Shown here: one piece after another, positions 31,138-42,087 of the stretch
Layout of the letters: the number at the start of each line of letters is the position of its first letter
How positions within the stretch are numbered: the first letter of the stretch is position 1
The notes under the pieces: generated by a model
Databases searched by the model: none
What the model was told of the DNA's origin: nothing
The model's input: only the letters and a program-made list of their open reading frames with translations
NCBI GenBank assembly: GCA_025529335.1
Contig: JAMYHX010000115.1
Location: forward strand, 33,570-97,569
DNA: 64,000 nucleotides
Direction: 5' to 3'
Origin: Rhizopus sp. PT2906
Taxonomy: Eukaryota; Mucoromycota; Mucoromycetes; Mucorales; Rhizopodaceae
Position numbers and translations under genes: made by a program

Positions 31138-33529
31138 AGAAAGAACTACACTTAATTAGCATAACTTAGCTAATTTGTATGCTGAAAAGAGTGTACATTT
31201 CTTATTTTATGGCTGTGAACATCATCTTTTCTGTTCTTTTCTTTTTTCGAGCTAAATAAAACTTGTAGTAGACTGAACTCCTCTCTTCACTTGTTCATAC
31301 TTTGTCAACGAAAGCACATTTATTAGAATATCTCTGAATTATAGTTACTAGCTGCCAATACGGCCATTACACTCCCTGTAACACTTTAATAGATGGTCCA
31401 TTTGCTCGTATTTGAAATAATACGAGTACATTATACATTACATCAATTAAGTGGACAACAATTATATTTTAGTCTTTGCTGATCCTTTCACAATACTCAC
31501 TCTTTCTTAGTTTAGTTCTGATAGCGACTAATGAGGCATTTAATTCGTTATCCTTGAACCCAGGAGGTTGTTTTGATCCTTTTCAGTCCCTTCTGGCTGA
31601 CCTTTATTGTCCATTGCGCTCAGCTGATTGGCACAAAAGACAAGCATCCGAGGACGAAGCCACTGGTACGACTTTTTCGAAAACAATGTACAATTGTAGT
31701 ACTTCTGTTCATTAAATACAACGTCGAGCTGTTAAGCATCTTTGATAATGAAGGGCGATGAATTGAAATTAAAACAAGCTTCGTCAGTTGGCTAACTTTG
31801 TTATTGTCACGATTGTAGCCTTGTGATGACAGGTGTTGGTCTATTTTCTATTCCCGCAATTAAAAAAGGCACCATTGTCTATGTGAATGACCTTAATTCA
31901 GAGAGGAGGCTTTGTGTGAATATCAAGCAAGATATATTCATAAATAGTATATAAATAATAATAATAATAATAATAATAACAAGAGTAGTGATGATAGTTA
32001 TGCAGACTAAATGTTTACGACTTGAATGGACATGCATTTATGCAGCATGATTTACATATTTAAACACATGGACAAAAAGACGTTTAAAAAAAAAGCTGTA
32101 CAAATAAATCCAATTTATCCATGTTTATAATATTCTCTTCTTAATAAAAAAATCTATTATGTAGATCATCGATTCAACTTATTATTTCAAGTCTGAAGCT
32201 GAATACAACAAAGAATCATAATGAAGAATGGTATATGTTATATATATAACACCTTATCATATTATCCTCATTGTTGAGGATAATATTGCCAACACTTTAA
32301 TACCAATTCCTTTTATGATTTAGAAGCAAAAGCTTTAGCGAGGAGAAAAACAGCGAAAAGACAATCAAAGGGATTGAGCACTTACAATTTAAGAAAGTCG
32401 ACTATGAATGTGATATGATACTCGCCAAGAAGTGCAATCTTTATTTTTCATTGCTAAGCATCATTCAAAGAAGCTTAAATATAGACAATTCTATCGAATC
32501 ATAACAGCCTTTCTGAAATGCATATGGACAGCAACCCCATTATTGTTCTAGGAGTAAGAGTTCTTTTTCGTTTCAAAAATCTCTTTTCTGAGCGATATAC
32601 CCATTTGAGCTTCACAAACTCGTCATCTGGGCGCAGGGAAACCGCTGGTGGGAGTTACAAAACTGCTGTGAGCTTTTTGAATACCGCCATTTGGCACTGT
32701 ATAAGGATCAACGAAAGCATCCGGTAACGTTCCCGATAGCCCATTGTCACTGTTTCACAAGACACTCTGATTCCGTAAGAGCCAAAAGAAGGTAAAACAA
32801 GGTTACCAAAGAGGAGAAAAAAAGGAGGATTAACTTATCATTCTTCATATGATATATTGAAAATTCCGATGTCTGGGCGTTGGCATTATGGAGTTCATAC
32901 GGTTGCTCCAAAAAAGAACCCTACTGTGTCTCATCCCGCCCTTCTACCCGAAATTGCGTTTTTTGTTTAGTTCACACGATGCTGAAACAATAAACGGAAT
33001 TTCGTAAATAATCCCCTTTCCTATAGGGTTTGTTTAAGATAGGAAAAAAACTAGTATAGATTTTAAAGTAACGGATGTTAATCCAGAATCGCATCAACAT
33101 AATGTAGAACCATACACTTTCTTTGTTCTTTCGACTGTTGATTTTTTATAACTAGCTTTTATAATTGGTAATCTGTATCGTGTACGTTAGCCGTGTATTA
33201 GAAGCTGCGTATTTCCGCTGCGAGAATCCGTTGATAGATTACTAAAATGGTATCCAAGCAACCATGATTGAACTCCGATCACATTTGCTTTTTATTTTGC
33301 CACATAAATTTTATCTATCTTTCTCTCTCTCTCTCTTTTTTTTGTTTTTCTTTCTTTCTTTGCTCCCTTTTTAATTTCTTTACCCCTTGCTTTATATCAA
33401 CGTTATTTTCTTTAAATATACTTTCATCAAATAACTCCCCTTTTTCTTAATAATTTAAGCAATAGCAACAACAGAAAAAAGCGGGACGAATCTGTTTATT
33501 ATTTTCTTTATAGTATTATACATAAATAA
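31138..33529. other. 2.4-kb repeat-rich spacer with coding relics
   Basis: No intact gene is visible. Relics: 31520-31700 on plus reads NEAFNSLSLNPGGCFDPFQS; 31826-31954 encodes a 42-residue frame (MTGVGLFSIPAIKKGTIVYV) stopping right at an (ATA)n microsatellite (31954-31979); 32360-32460 reads IEHLQFKKVDYECDMILAKK; 32600-32720 reads VIWAQGNRWWELQNCCELFE. Each is in a different frame. A perfect hairpin is at 32259-32286. The last 200 bases are CT-rich and probably belong to the Zn2Cys6 promoter. Confidence 0.4.
32259..32286. repeat. Perfect 12-bp stem hairpin
   Basis: atattatcctca and its exact reverse complement are separated by a 4-base loop (ttgt). No T run follows and there is no adjacent gene, so this is not an obvious terminator. 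Confidence 0.7.
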
Positions 33530-34528
33530 ATGAATAAACAAGTAGAAACTGATAAAATAAGGCGTAAAAGGCTCAAGGTGATCAGTGCTTGCGGGGAATG
33601 TAGAAGAAAGAAAACAAAATGTAATGGAGAGTATCCATGTTCTGGCTGTTTAAAAGCTCGCGTCGAATGTAAATATGTCACAAATCAAAAACCTGGTGCA
33701 CCAACATCTATTATAAGAGAACGATTAAATAATAATGTTCATTTGATTACACAACCTATCCGCAAGAAATCACTTAATTCTCCTCCCCCTCCTATGGTTG
33801 AACCATTAACAACGCCAACTGTCCTACCGCCGTCAGAACAACCACAGCAGCAGCAACAACAACGTCATCAATTCCAACAACATCAACCGCAACAGCAGCA
33901 ACAACAACAACAACAACAACAAGACAGTACAACGCATCATATTCAATCTATTGAAGAACGTTTATCAGCTATCGAAAATATTTTACGGACTTTACTCGGT
34001 TCCGGAAGACACAAACATTTACTACAAAATTTGGATCACAATAACGCACCTTTACCACCACCGCAACCCTCTCCTCGTTATCCTAGTCTATATCCTAACT
34101 CATCAATGCTTGATCAGCAACAGTATTCCGATGTTCTCTCCTGTCGGGATATCTATCATCCTCCTGTCCATGTTTCCTATATCCAAAATGGGTCATTATC
34201 ACGGGAAAAGCGAAAAAGAGATGATCAAGATATTGTAGTAAAGGAAGAACGGGATGCACTCGGGCCACAGTTGGCCCCTATTAAAACTGTAGCGACCACA
34301 CCTGGAACACCGACAATACGAAACTTGTTGAATGATGATCCACCCTCTGCGTTTCATAGACTATCGCCCACCACCTCTTTTAGTGACACTACAGCTACCA
34401 CTACCACTACCACTAATAATATCTCTAATACTAATTCTAATACTATCAACCCAATCAACAGCATTAATACCATTATTACGTCTACCACTACTACTCCTAC
34501 TCCCGCAGCCGGGGACTTATCCTCTTGA
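33530..34528 (+). CDS. Zn2Cys6 (Gal4-type) transcription factor, Gln/Pro-rich
   Basis: Fungal zinc-cluster regulator of 332 residues without introns. The binuclear cluster is at residues about 21-47: CGECRRKKTKCNGEYPC then SGCLKARVEC, with six Cys in the family spacing and the basic RRKKTK recognition stretch. A Pro-rich linker, two Gln tracts and a short coiled coil (IQSIEERLSAIENILRTLL) follow, consistent with dimerisation. The rest is Pro/Ser/Thr/Asn low-complexity, ending in Thr/Asn repeats. No fungal-specific middle regulatory domain is visible, so it is short for the family; a 3' exon beyond 34528 is not excluded. Targets unknown. Confidence 0.88.
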   Translation: MNKQVETDKIRRKRLKVISACGECRRKKTKCNGEYPCSGCLKARVECKYVTNQKPGAPTSIIRERLNNNVHLITQPIRKKSLNSPPPPMVEPLTTPTVLPPSEQPQQQQQQRHQFQQHQPQQQQQQQQQQQDSTTHHIQSIEERLSAIENILRTLLGSGRHKHLLQNLDHNNAPLPPPQPSPRYPSLYPNSSMLDQQQYSDVLSCRDIYHPPVHVSYIQNGSLSREKRKRDDQDIVVKEERDALGPQLAPIKTVATTPGTPTIRNLLNDDPPSAFHRLSPTTSFSDTTATTTTTTNNISNTNSNTINPINSINTIITSTTTTPTPAAGDLSS

Positions 34529-34625
34529 ATCTTTACAAAATAATAATAAAGGCTAGTCCCTTATTTTAAAAATATGCATATACACACACATACAAATTCG
34601 GATGCGGAAGGGTATAAAAATTTTA

Positions 34626-36451
34626 TTATAAACCAATCATACCAAATACAACAAGTTCACATATATACGGGACAAGCACCGTTTTTGCAACAAAATAAAA
34701 CAATATGCCAAAGGCAATAGAGATAGGAAGCGCCGGTAATGCCTTCTTGTAAATAGCCAGCAAAAAGATAGTAGCCGTCAACCCTGTCAAAACCGCAATC
34801 GTACAGCACACAGTTGTGATCCAGTCGTACATTGCTGCGCGTGCAACTAAAACACTGTAAAAGACAAAATCACCCAGACCGAGCTTGAGTCCATTCCGTT
34901 CGACTGGATAAATACAGTTAGCTATCACAAAATAATAATAATAATAATAATAAAAAACATCGCGTGTGCATGCAAATTACCATCCTCTTCGTCCTTATTT
35001 TCAGTCTCTGTAGTCACTGTAGATCGCACTGTGGTAAGGATCGACCCATGACTTTCATCATGCAGTTGCATAAATCCATCATGACTCATTCTTTGCCCTG
35101 AATTAGTAATCGGATAACCAGTAGGTTGGTACTCTCGGTTATTCCGAGCTGAAGATGAAGGCTGATTAAAGTGTTCTCCTGGCGATGCCATCATCAGCCA
35201 GACAGCATTCACAGAATAGAGTAACGCAGGCACTTCACGTTGCTGATTTTTAGAGCTTTCAATCAACAATCGTAATGGGCCAAATGGACATAGAACAGCA
35301 ATCAAATCTATATTTGTTTAGATGACTCTGTATCTTTACCCTCTGGTATTTCCTACTTTACCCCATATTGCAAGCAATCCCAGTAGGATCCATGTTGTCC
35401 ACTGCTCTAGCCCTGTTAATGAAAATGCCTAGATAAGAATGAGCTACCGTATCCTGTATAATAACACTTACCATTAATGAACTCATAACAGTCAAATAAA
35501 CCTGCTGTAACCATAACGGCCCTTTCCAGAAAATCGAAACTAGGCCAACAACTGTAAAATTCCATAATGCAAACACCATCGTCACATAATCTAATGGTAT
35601 CAAGAACACTTGAACAAGGTTACTATTTTTTCCCAAAAATAAAAAGTTAGTTGCTATCGTAACCATCAGGGGGTTAATACTTGCAGGATTAATAAATAAG
35701 TCATGAATCCCAATAGGAGTAATACAACCACCATGAAAAATCCGATTAATATTTTGATCCAACCCTTTTTGAATAAAAATACGATAATGATTGTAACTAG
35801 TATAATCTGCCCAATAATGATGGCTGCATTTGTAAATGAGCTTGTAATAGAGGTTCCAGCAGAAGAAGTAGTAGTAGTAGAAGAAGAAGTTGAAATATTT
35901 ACATAAGTGGTTCTTGATGGACTATAATTTATCATGTAAATTATCTTATCTTTATGTTGGCCAATCGTACCTGTAGTCACTTTGTTTGCTAAACGATACT
36001 TTTACCCAAAATATACTTAATATGATACACGCAACAACAGGCTTAATGATTCTATATATCTGATTCGTATAGAACCGCAATTCTTCTGCTATCTCTTCAG
36101 GGTCTTGCTTTTCTTCTTGGTTATTATTATTATTATTATTATTGTTATTATTAAGATCATTCATGGGTATATCATCTATACATTTAATAAAGGGTCAATC
36201 ATTCCTTTCACTTCATACAATGGGCATATACTTGATGCCTGTTCCTGCAGAATCCTTTGTCTATTCCTTATAGCTGCTTTACACACTGTGTAGTGGCCCT
36301 GCTGCCAATGAGTCTTTTGACATTCAACAGAACAGTACTTTGGTCCCAACTGGCCACATGATGAGCACATGAAGGTTGCATCCCCTTGACATTGTGCACA
36401 TCGGTTGGTCATTTCTTCTACCTCTTCTTGTTCTGCTGTTACTGAACTCAT
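34626..36451 (-). CDS. MYND zinc finger-presenilin fusion (intramembrane aspartyl protease)
   Basis: Seven exons close exactly to 1,503 nt (500 aa): 36451-36232, 36175-35971, 35921-35685, 35622-35472, 35428-35362, 35307-34981 and 34921-34626. Residues 18-57 are a MYND finger with C18, C21, C29, C32, C40, C44, H53 and C57. An Asn run and acidic linker follow, then presenilin: LRFYTNQIYRIIKPVVACII, LDYVTMVFALWNFTVVG, FWKGPLWLQQVYL, WDLIAVLCPFGPLRLLIES with catalytic D294, LKLGLGDFVFYSV with D420, and the PAL motif (KKALPALPIS, 465-467). Presenilin is the catalytic subunit of gamma-secretase and cuts proteins within the membrane. The fusion depends on a 56-bp intron (36231-36176) whose acceptor TAG is also the stop the MYND frame would otherwise use. 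The third intron appears to use a GC donor. A separate MYND gene ending at 36176 is the alternative. Confidence 0.85.
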
Positions 36452-39296
36452 CCTTGAGGGAAACGAGATAAAGGGGAGGAAAGAAATAATATAAAAAAGG
36501 CACACAAAACGCACAATGCCTTATACAAAAAAGGAAAAAATAAAATCTCTCCAACTTGAATAATTAAAAGGGAGCAATTTAGAGCCGATACACACTTTTA
36601 GTACGTTTCAATGGTCATTGCTTATAATTCAAGTCGGCTTAGGGAATAATAAACGAGCTCCACTTGTTGTCTTACACACAAACACACAATTGACCAAGGG
36701 AAGCTCAAATAAATAAAGTGCAAGAATAAGAGTAAAAAATGGCAAGCCTGGCTTGAGTCCTGTTTACTGATTACTACATACCTTAGCAAGTACTAGTTGG
36801 TTTCTGCTTTCAGCCATTTTTAAAGCCTTTTCTTTTCCCATAATGAATTTATATGAAAAAGCAAAAGTGTCGACAATCTTTCTTCCAAACCATCTTCCTG
36901 GGCTATATAAAATAAGCAAGCGTATTCTAAAGCACCAAAGCATAACTGAAATCTTCATCAAGTCCTTACTGGGATCATATTCCAGGATAATGTTCAATGG
37001 AACAGTAATATATTATTAGAGATTCTTTATACTCCCCCATCTGTCCATTCAGCCTACTCTTATTCAAGTGCAACAAGTAGCCAATCTGAGCGATTAGGAG
37101 TGGTGTCACTGGGTGTCAGGCCTGTTGATATTCTACATTTAAGTGTTTAAACGAGAGCACTGTACAAAAGCTTCAAACTAACAGCAAGGCTATCCACTTT
37201 TTTTGTTAACAGCGACTTTTGGGTAAAAGCAAGATCTTCTTACACTATTTCAATACTCTCTTCACTTCAAAGCACATGTTGTCCAGTTTCTTTGAGATGA
37301 TAGATCGGTCTGCAAAGCCTCCCAACTTCAATTCAGTCCAAAGCTTTAAGGCGCAAATGAAAAATCGCAAGCATCAAAGAAACACATGGTCAAACAAATC
37401 GAGGGTATGTGCCATAAATACACCAGAAGGTTTGATTTACAACTGAACACGAAGAGTACCAATAACTTTATAGACAATATACCCACAGTCATAAAGAAAT
37501 AATAGAAAGAAGTAGTAAAGTATAAGTGTTACACTATCTACTATTAAGCTATGTCGCTGTTCGTATTCCTGGCAATATCTTTCATAAATCCCCGGGTGTA
37601 TTAATAATCAACAAGCCTTTGAGACACACTCAGCTTCATAGTTTCATGTTTAAAGAGACTAAAGGATCATAGAACGCCCTTTGAGTCAAGGATATTTGGA
37701 GATGACTATACATATTATCTTTGACCATAGAGTTAAAAAAAAAAAAAGATAGTGATCCTTTTATCCACTTGAACCTTGAGTATAAAGGTCCATCTATTTT
37801 TATAATTATAGAAACTACTCGTACACAGCTCAGATGCATTCTTGTAAACAACATCGTTATTTTCGCAACAAAAATTGAGGCTGCCTAAAATTAGTGCTTT
37901 GATATTGCAGATGAAACTTTCTGGAAGAAAAAAATAAATAGGGCATTCACCTTGACCTGAAGAAAACAATTATCCCATAAATTACAAGTAACACACGGGA
38001 ACACGTCATAGTAAAGGAGGTCATGTGAATCAAATGATATAAAAGGGTAAGCCCCGATACATGACGTGTTATTGTGAAAACACTGGCGAGATTTATACCA
38101 AGTGCAGTGAGAACATTTGAATGTAGAGTAATCGTAAGATTAAATGACTAGCTTGTGAATAAATACTGTAAAAAAAAACCTATACAAAGACAAAGGCACT
38201 GTTTCTCTTCTATACATCAGTTTCAGTTTCATGAAAGACAGTTGTCGAAACAAGTATTTCAGACAATATATATGAGTAACAGCGATAACCTAAAGCGCCA
38301 GGGTATCTTTGTTCTCTCTCTCTTTATCTGTGTGCAATGAAAAGGTGGGACGAATAAAAAAGTCAGTCCACAAAAAGGAGTTTGAACTTATCATAATGAT
38401 AAGATAGTGTTGTAAAGATAGTCTAAATGCATATCGTCGGAAGCATACTTTTTTGATCAAAGCCAAGAACTTAAAGACAGTATGCATACACAGTAACATT
38501 GTATGGTTAAAATTTGAATCAATCGAGCATCTTCTGGCACTGATATGACACAGGGTATCATTCCTTTCTTTAGTATTAAAGCTGTCCAATTAAAATGAGT
38601 CTCGGCGTTAAAACCAATTTGACTTTCCTTTAGAGTAAAATGAACGTTTATAGTAATAATATAACATCCAAAAGAAGCTATCTTTTTTTTTGTTTTGTTT
38701 TCTCAATATGCAGGATATATTGCTATGAATTGAGGAAAGCTTGAAATAAAATGTGACCCTAGTTTTAATTAGGTCCCGGGAGAATCGTGAGAAATGGTGT
38801 CTTAATAAAACTTAATCGCGCTGAAAATGGATAATGATAGGCTATCATTCTCTGTCCCACTTTCCCATCGTGTTTCACCTACCTGTACAACCACTGGATC
38901 TTGTGGCCTAGCAAAAGTTTATCTAGTTTAAGACCCTTTATGAAGGCCCTATCGTGAGAAATATAGAATTACAATTTATGTAAGTGGGTACCATGACTAC
39001 ACATTTGTGCTTGCTATGGTCATCATGTCGACAATATGAATATCAAGTATTACGGAGTTTTATTTAATCATTTATTTGGAAAGAATTACATTAGGTGGTC
39101 ATAGGCTCAAAAACCACTATTTGAACAGTATTTGGTAATTCGTTACTTTACGAACCAGTTAAATTGCTTGTTTTCATCGGGGATTGGCGGGATGTGTTGT
39201 GTTACACAGATTGATTTACAAAGAGTTATAAAGCCTAGTGTTTCTATTGTTTGATTACATTTTTTTTCTGTTATTATAACTTTTCCTTTTCATTCT
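36452..39296. other. 2.8-kb spacer with weak coding relics
   Basis: No supported gene. Fragments that look like old coding sequence occur at about 37025-37150 on plus (SERLGVVSLGVRPVDILHLS) and 37278-37410 on plus (MLSSFFEMIDRSAKPPNFNS). From 37600 to 39290 it is AT-rich with no motif I can name. The last 60 bases before 39297 are T-rich, as expected for the permease promoter. Confidence 0.4.
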
Positions 39297-40616
39297 ATGC
39301 CATCTGAAAATTACGCTACCTCAGATACAAGCTCTGACAAATTTAGCAAGGTCGAGCAAACCGCTATTGACCGCTTGGAAGAAGACAGAGCCTCTAGCAT
39401 CAATGAATTTGGTCATGGTAGCGGTAATTTCATGACAGCTTATTTCAACGTCGTTTGTGTCGTTGCTGGTACTGGTACTCTTGGTCTTCCAAGTGCTTTT
39501 GCTAAAGGTGGTTGGCTTGGCATTCTAATCTTAATCTTGGCCTATGTTATGTCTGTTTACTCTGGTATCGTTTTAATTCGTTGCTTATACCACCAGCCTG
39601 GCAAGCGTCTCCATGACTACAAGGCAATTGGTACCGCAGCTTTTGGCGTTGTTGGATACATCATCGCATCAGTTCTTCATCTTTTGAATTTGTTTGGTTG
39701 TCCCGCTCTTTACCTCGTTTTGGCTTCTGGTAATATGGTTGAAATGCTCAAAGACACTAGTGCCTATTATATACAATATAAAACCTGGGTCATTATTTGG
39801 GGTGTCTTTTTGTTAATTCCTTCCTTGATCATGAAGACATTGAAGGAAGTTACTGCTATTGCTGCTATTGGTGCTGTCTGTACGATGATGGCTGTCTTTG
39901 TCGTTGTTATCCAAGGACCAATGTATCGCAATGAACATCCCGACGAATTGATTGCACATGACTCTGTTATCTGGACTGGTTTCCCTATTGCTCTTTCAAC
40001 CATTGCTTTCTCATTTGGTGGTAACAACACTTACCCACATGTTGAACATGCTTTGAAGAAGCCTCATCAATGGAAGTGGGCCGTTACAGCTGGTCTTAGT
40101 ACATGTGTTGCCCTCTACTTTATGACTGCCATTGCAGGTTATTGGTCCTTTGGTACTGCCACACAATCTCCCATTTACAATTCTCTTCCTGATGGTCCTG
40201 GAAAATTGCTTTCTATGATCGTCATGACTATTCACGTTATCTTGGCTATTCCTATCTACAGTACTTCTTTCTCACTTGAATTTGAAAAGTTTGTCAACTG
40301 TTCTGAAGACAGATTGGGCAAATTTGGTGCATGGGTTGGTCGTGCCATTATTCGTGCTTGTACCATGGTCATCTTGGTCATCCTGGCCTGTTTCATTCCT
40401 TTCTTTGGTGACTTTATGGGTTTGATTGGTGCTCTCGCCAACTGTGGTCTTGTTTTCCTCTTGCCTGTCCTCTGTTACTTGAAATTGACTGGTGTTAGAA
40501 ACAAACCCTGGTATGAACTTGCCTTCTGTGCTCTTACCCTCTTATTGGGTATTGTTGGTTGCATCTTTGGTACTATTGATGCTATTAAGGCCTTGGTCCA
40601 TGATTTCAACCCTTAA
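39297..40616 (+). CDS. Amino-acid permease, AAAP/AVT family
   Basis: Multi-pass transporter of the amino acid/auxin permease family, moving neutral or other amino acids across the plasma or vacuolar membrane. It is an intronless 439-residue frame. After a Ser-rich cytosolic N-terminus (about 40 residues) comes the family's first segment, FMTAYFNVVCVVAGTGTLGL PSAF, where the GTG(I/T)LGLP motif binds substrate. About eleven hydrophobic segments follow, including FSFGGNNTYPHVEHALKKP, the F-x-F-x-G-x6-E family signature. Codon use is strongly biased to C/T-ending codons (ggt, gct, att), unlike its neighbours, which suggests high expression. Substrate and location cannot be fixed from sequence. 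Confidence 0.92.
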   Translation: MPSENYATSDTSSDKFSKVEQTAIDRLEEDRASSINEFGHGSGNFMTAYFNVVCVVAGTGTLGLPSAFAKGGWLGILILILAYVMSVYSGIVLIRCLYHQPGKRLHDYKAIGTAAFGVVGYIIASVLHLLNLFGCPALYLVLASGNMVEMLKDTSAYYIQYKTWVIIWGVFLLIPSLIMKTLKEVTAIAAIGAVCTMMAVFVVVIQGPMYRNEHPDELIAHDSVIWTGFPIALSTIAFSFGGNNTYPHVEHALKKPHQWKWAVTAGLSTCVALYFMTAIAGYWSFGTATQSPIYNSLPDGPGKLLSMIVMTIHVILAIPIYSTSFSLEFEKFVNCSEDRLGKFGAWVGRAIIRACTMVILVILACFIPFFGDFMGLIGALANCGLVFLLPVLCYLKLTGVRNKPWYELAFCALTLLLGIVGCIFGTIDAIKALVHDFNP

Positions 40617-42087
40617 TAGAAAACGAAAAGCAGTTGTAAATAGTTTTTTTAAAAAATTAATAATGTATATATTATCCTAATACTTATCCCCAAATAAACT
40701 TGATGTTTAAAAAAATAACTCTTTGCCTTGTCCTGACAAAGTTTTGCATATATTACCGGGGCTTTTTTTTAAAACCGACCTGTGTGGTCTTTGCGAAACA
40801 TGACTCTGTTTGAGAAAAGACTTTACGATACACTTTACACTCTATTCACTTATAAACAATGACAATTTCAGACAACGAATGAGACAACAAATAAGAATAA
40901 AAGAGAGCCCATCAGAAGCAAAAGAATGAATTAGTAAATCAGCTATTTACATTGATATTAAATACTTATATATAAAGAAGAGGATTTATAAGAGAAAAAG
41001 ATAAGCAAGTGAGTAAACGTATAAAGGGGTTATTAGTATCTTAACTGAAGTGCATCACAGGTAGGGCTGACGATAGCCATTCCGGAAAGAGCAAGAAAAG
41101 AAAGAGAGCGAGAGACAAGAAAGGAGAGCAAAGGAGTGGAAGAGGTTGAATGAGTGTCTGAGACCAAAGTTTGGTAAGAACCAAACTGCCCCCAGTTAAC
41201 ATCAGGTTAGTTTTGATGGGCAATCTATTATACTACATATCAATTTCTTACAAGAGTAAAGAATATAACATACCTTAGGGCTATCTGGGGAATAACTGAT
41301 CTTACTTTGGTCCAAAGAAGAAAAGAAGACAAGATCAGACTATTTTAACAGAGTCTCTAACAATTTTTTCAATTATGTGTTATTCATAAGTTTTGATCAC
41401 ATTTAGCTTCTCTTCTCTCAAAAAGACGGAATTCATTGCCTTTTTAACAATAAAGAAAGAGTTGATGATCAACTAAAGTGTAATTGTTATTGTTTTATAG
41501 CATATTTTACCATATAAGGTAAAATCATTATCTTTTATCAGCATTATAGATAACTGAGACATAACCTGAAGCCTCTCTACTTTAGCAAAAGGTTCCGTCT
41601 AAGCATTCTCAAATAATTCTAGCAGTTGCTATTCATATTGTTACTGCATGCTCTCGATAAACTAACTCAGTAATGCAAAGACAATTGCTCATTCAATACA
41701 TTAGCTAAGGAAATAATATGTTCAAGAAGAAAGGGACAGATTGTTGCTATTGTTGTATTTTAATTTTATGTTGTCAGTTTGATCAGAATGCTCCACTGGA
41801 CAGACGTAAATTAGGTAGCGACTTTGGTAATGTGAAGCTGTAAAGTGATATCACAGGTAGCGTCTAGAGAAAGCGTCCGTAGCATTAATCTTCTCGTGGA
41901 TTTTCTCGTATGCGGAGTGTACACCTAAATTTGACTCTTTTGATTGAATGACACCCATAGCTCAACTTTGCACTTTTGGGAGAGAAGGCAGAAAATATAT
42001 TGCGTTTATATCGGACTGTAAAATTACTTTAAAGCGCGTCTTAGCTTGGTAGATCTACTTTTTCTTTTGTTGTCCAGTTAAAGCATA
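40617..42087. other. 1.5-kb AT-rich spacer
   Basis: No gene or RNA supported. The 60-codon minus-strand frame at 41041-41223 is low-complexity. The spacer separates the tandem permease and helicase genes. Confidence 0.5.

Noticed and set aside
36176..36451. A free-standing 91-residue MYND gene
   Set aside because: Its stop TAG is the acceptor of a normal-sized intron, it would leave only 11 bp to the next start on the same strand, and splicing joins both parts exactly in frame. Kept only as an alternative.
36452..36514. Signal-peptide-like upstream start (MRFVCLFYIISFLPF) for the MYND-presenilin gene
   Set aside because: It would send a zinc-binding MYND domain into the secretory lumen; the Met at 36451 fits a cytosolic domain. 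It is probably 5' UTR.
41041..41223. 60-codon minus-strand ORF with hydrophobic Leu/Ser stretch
   Set aside because: Low-complexity Leu/Phe/Ser composition arising from a purine-rich tract; no splice or start context.
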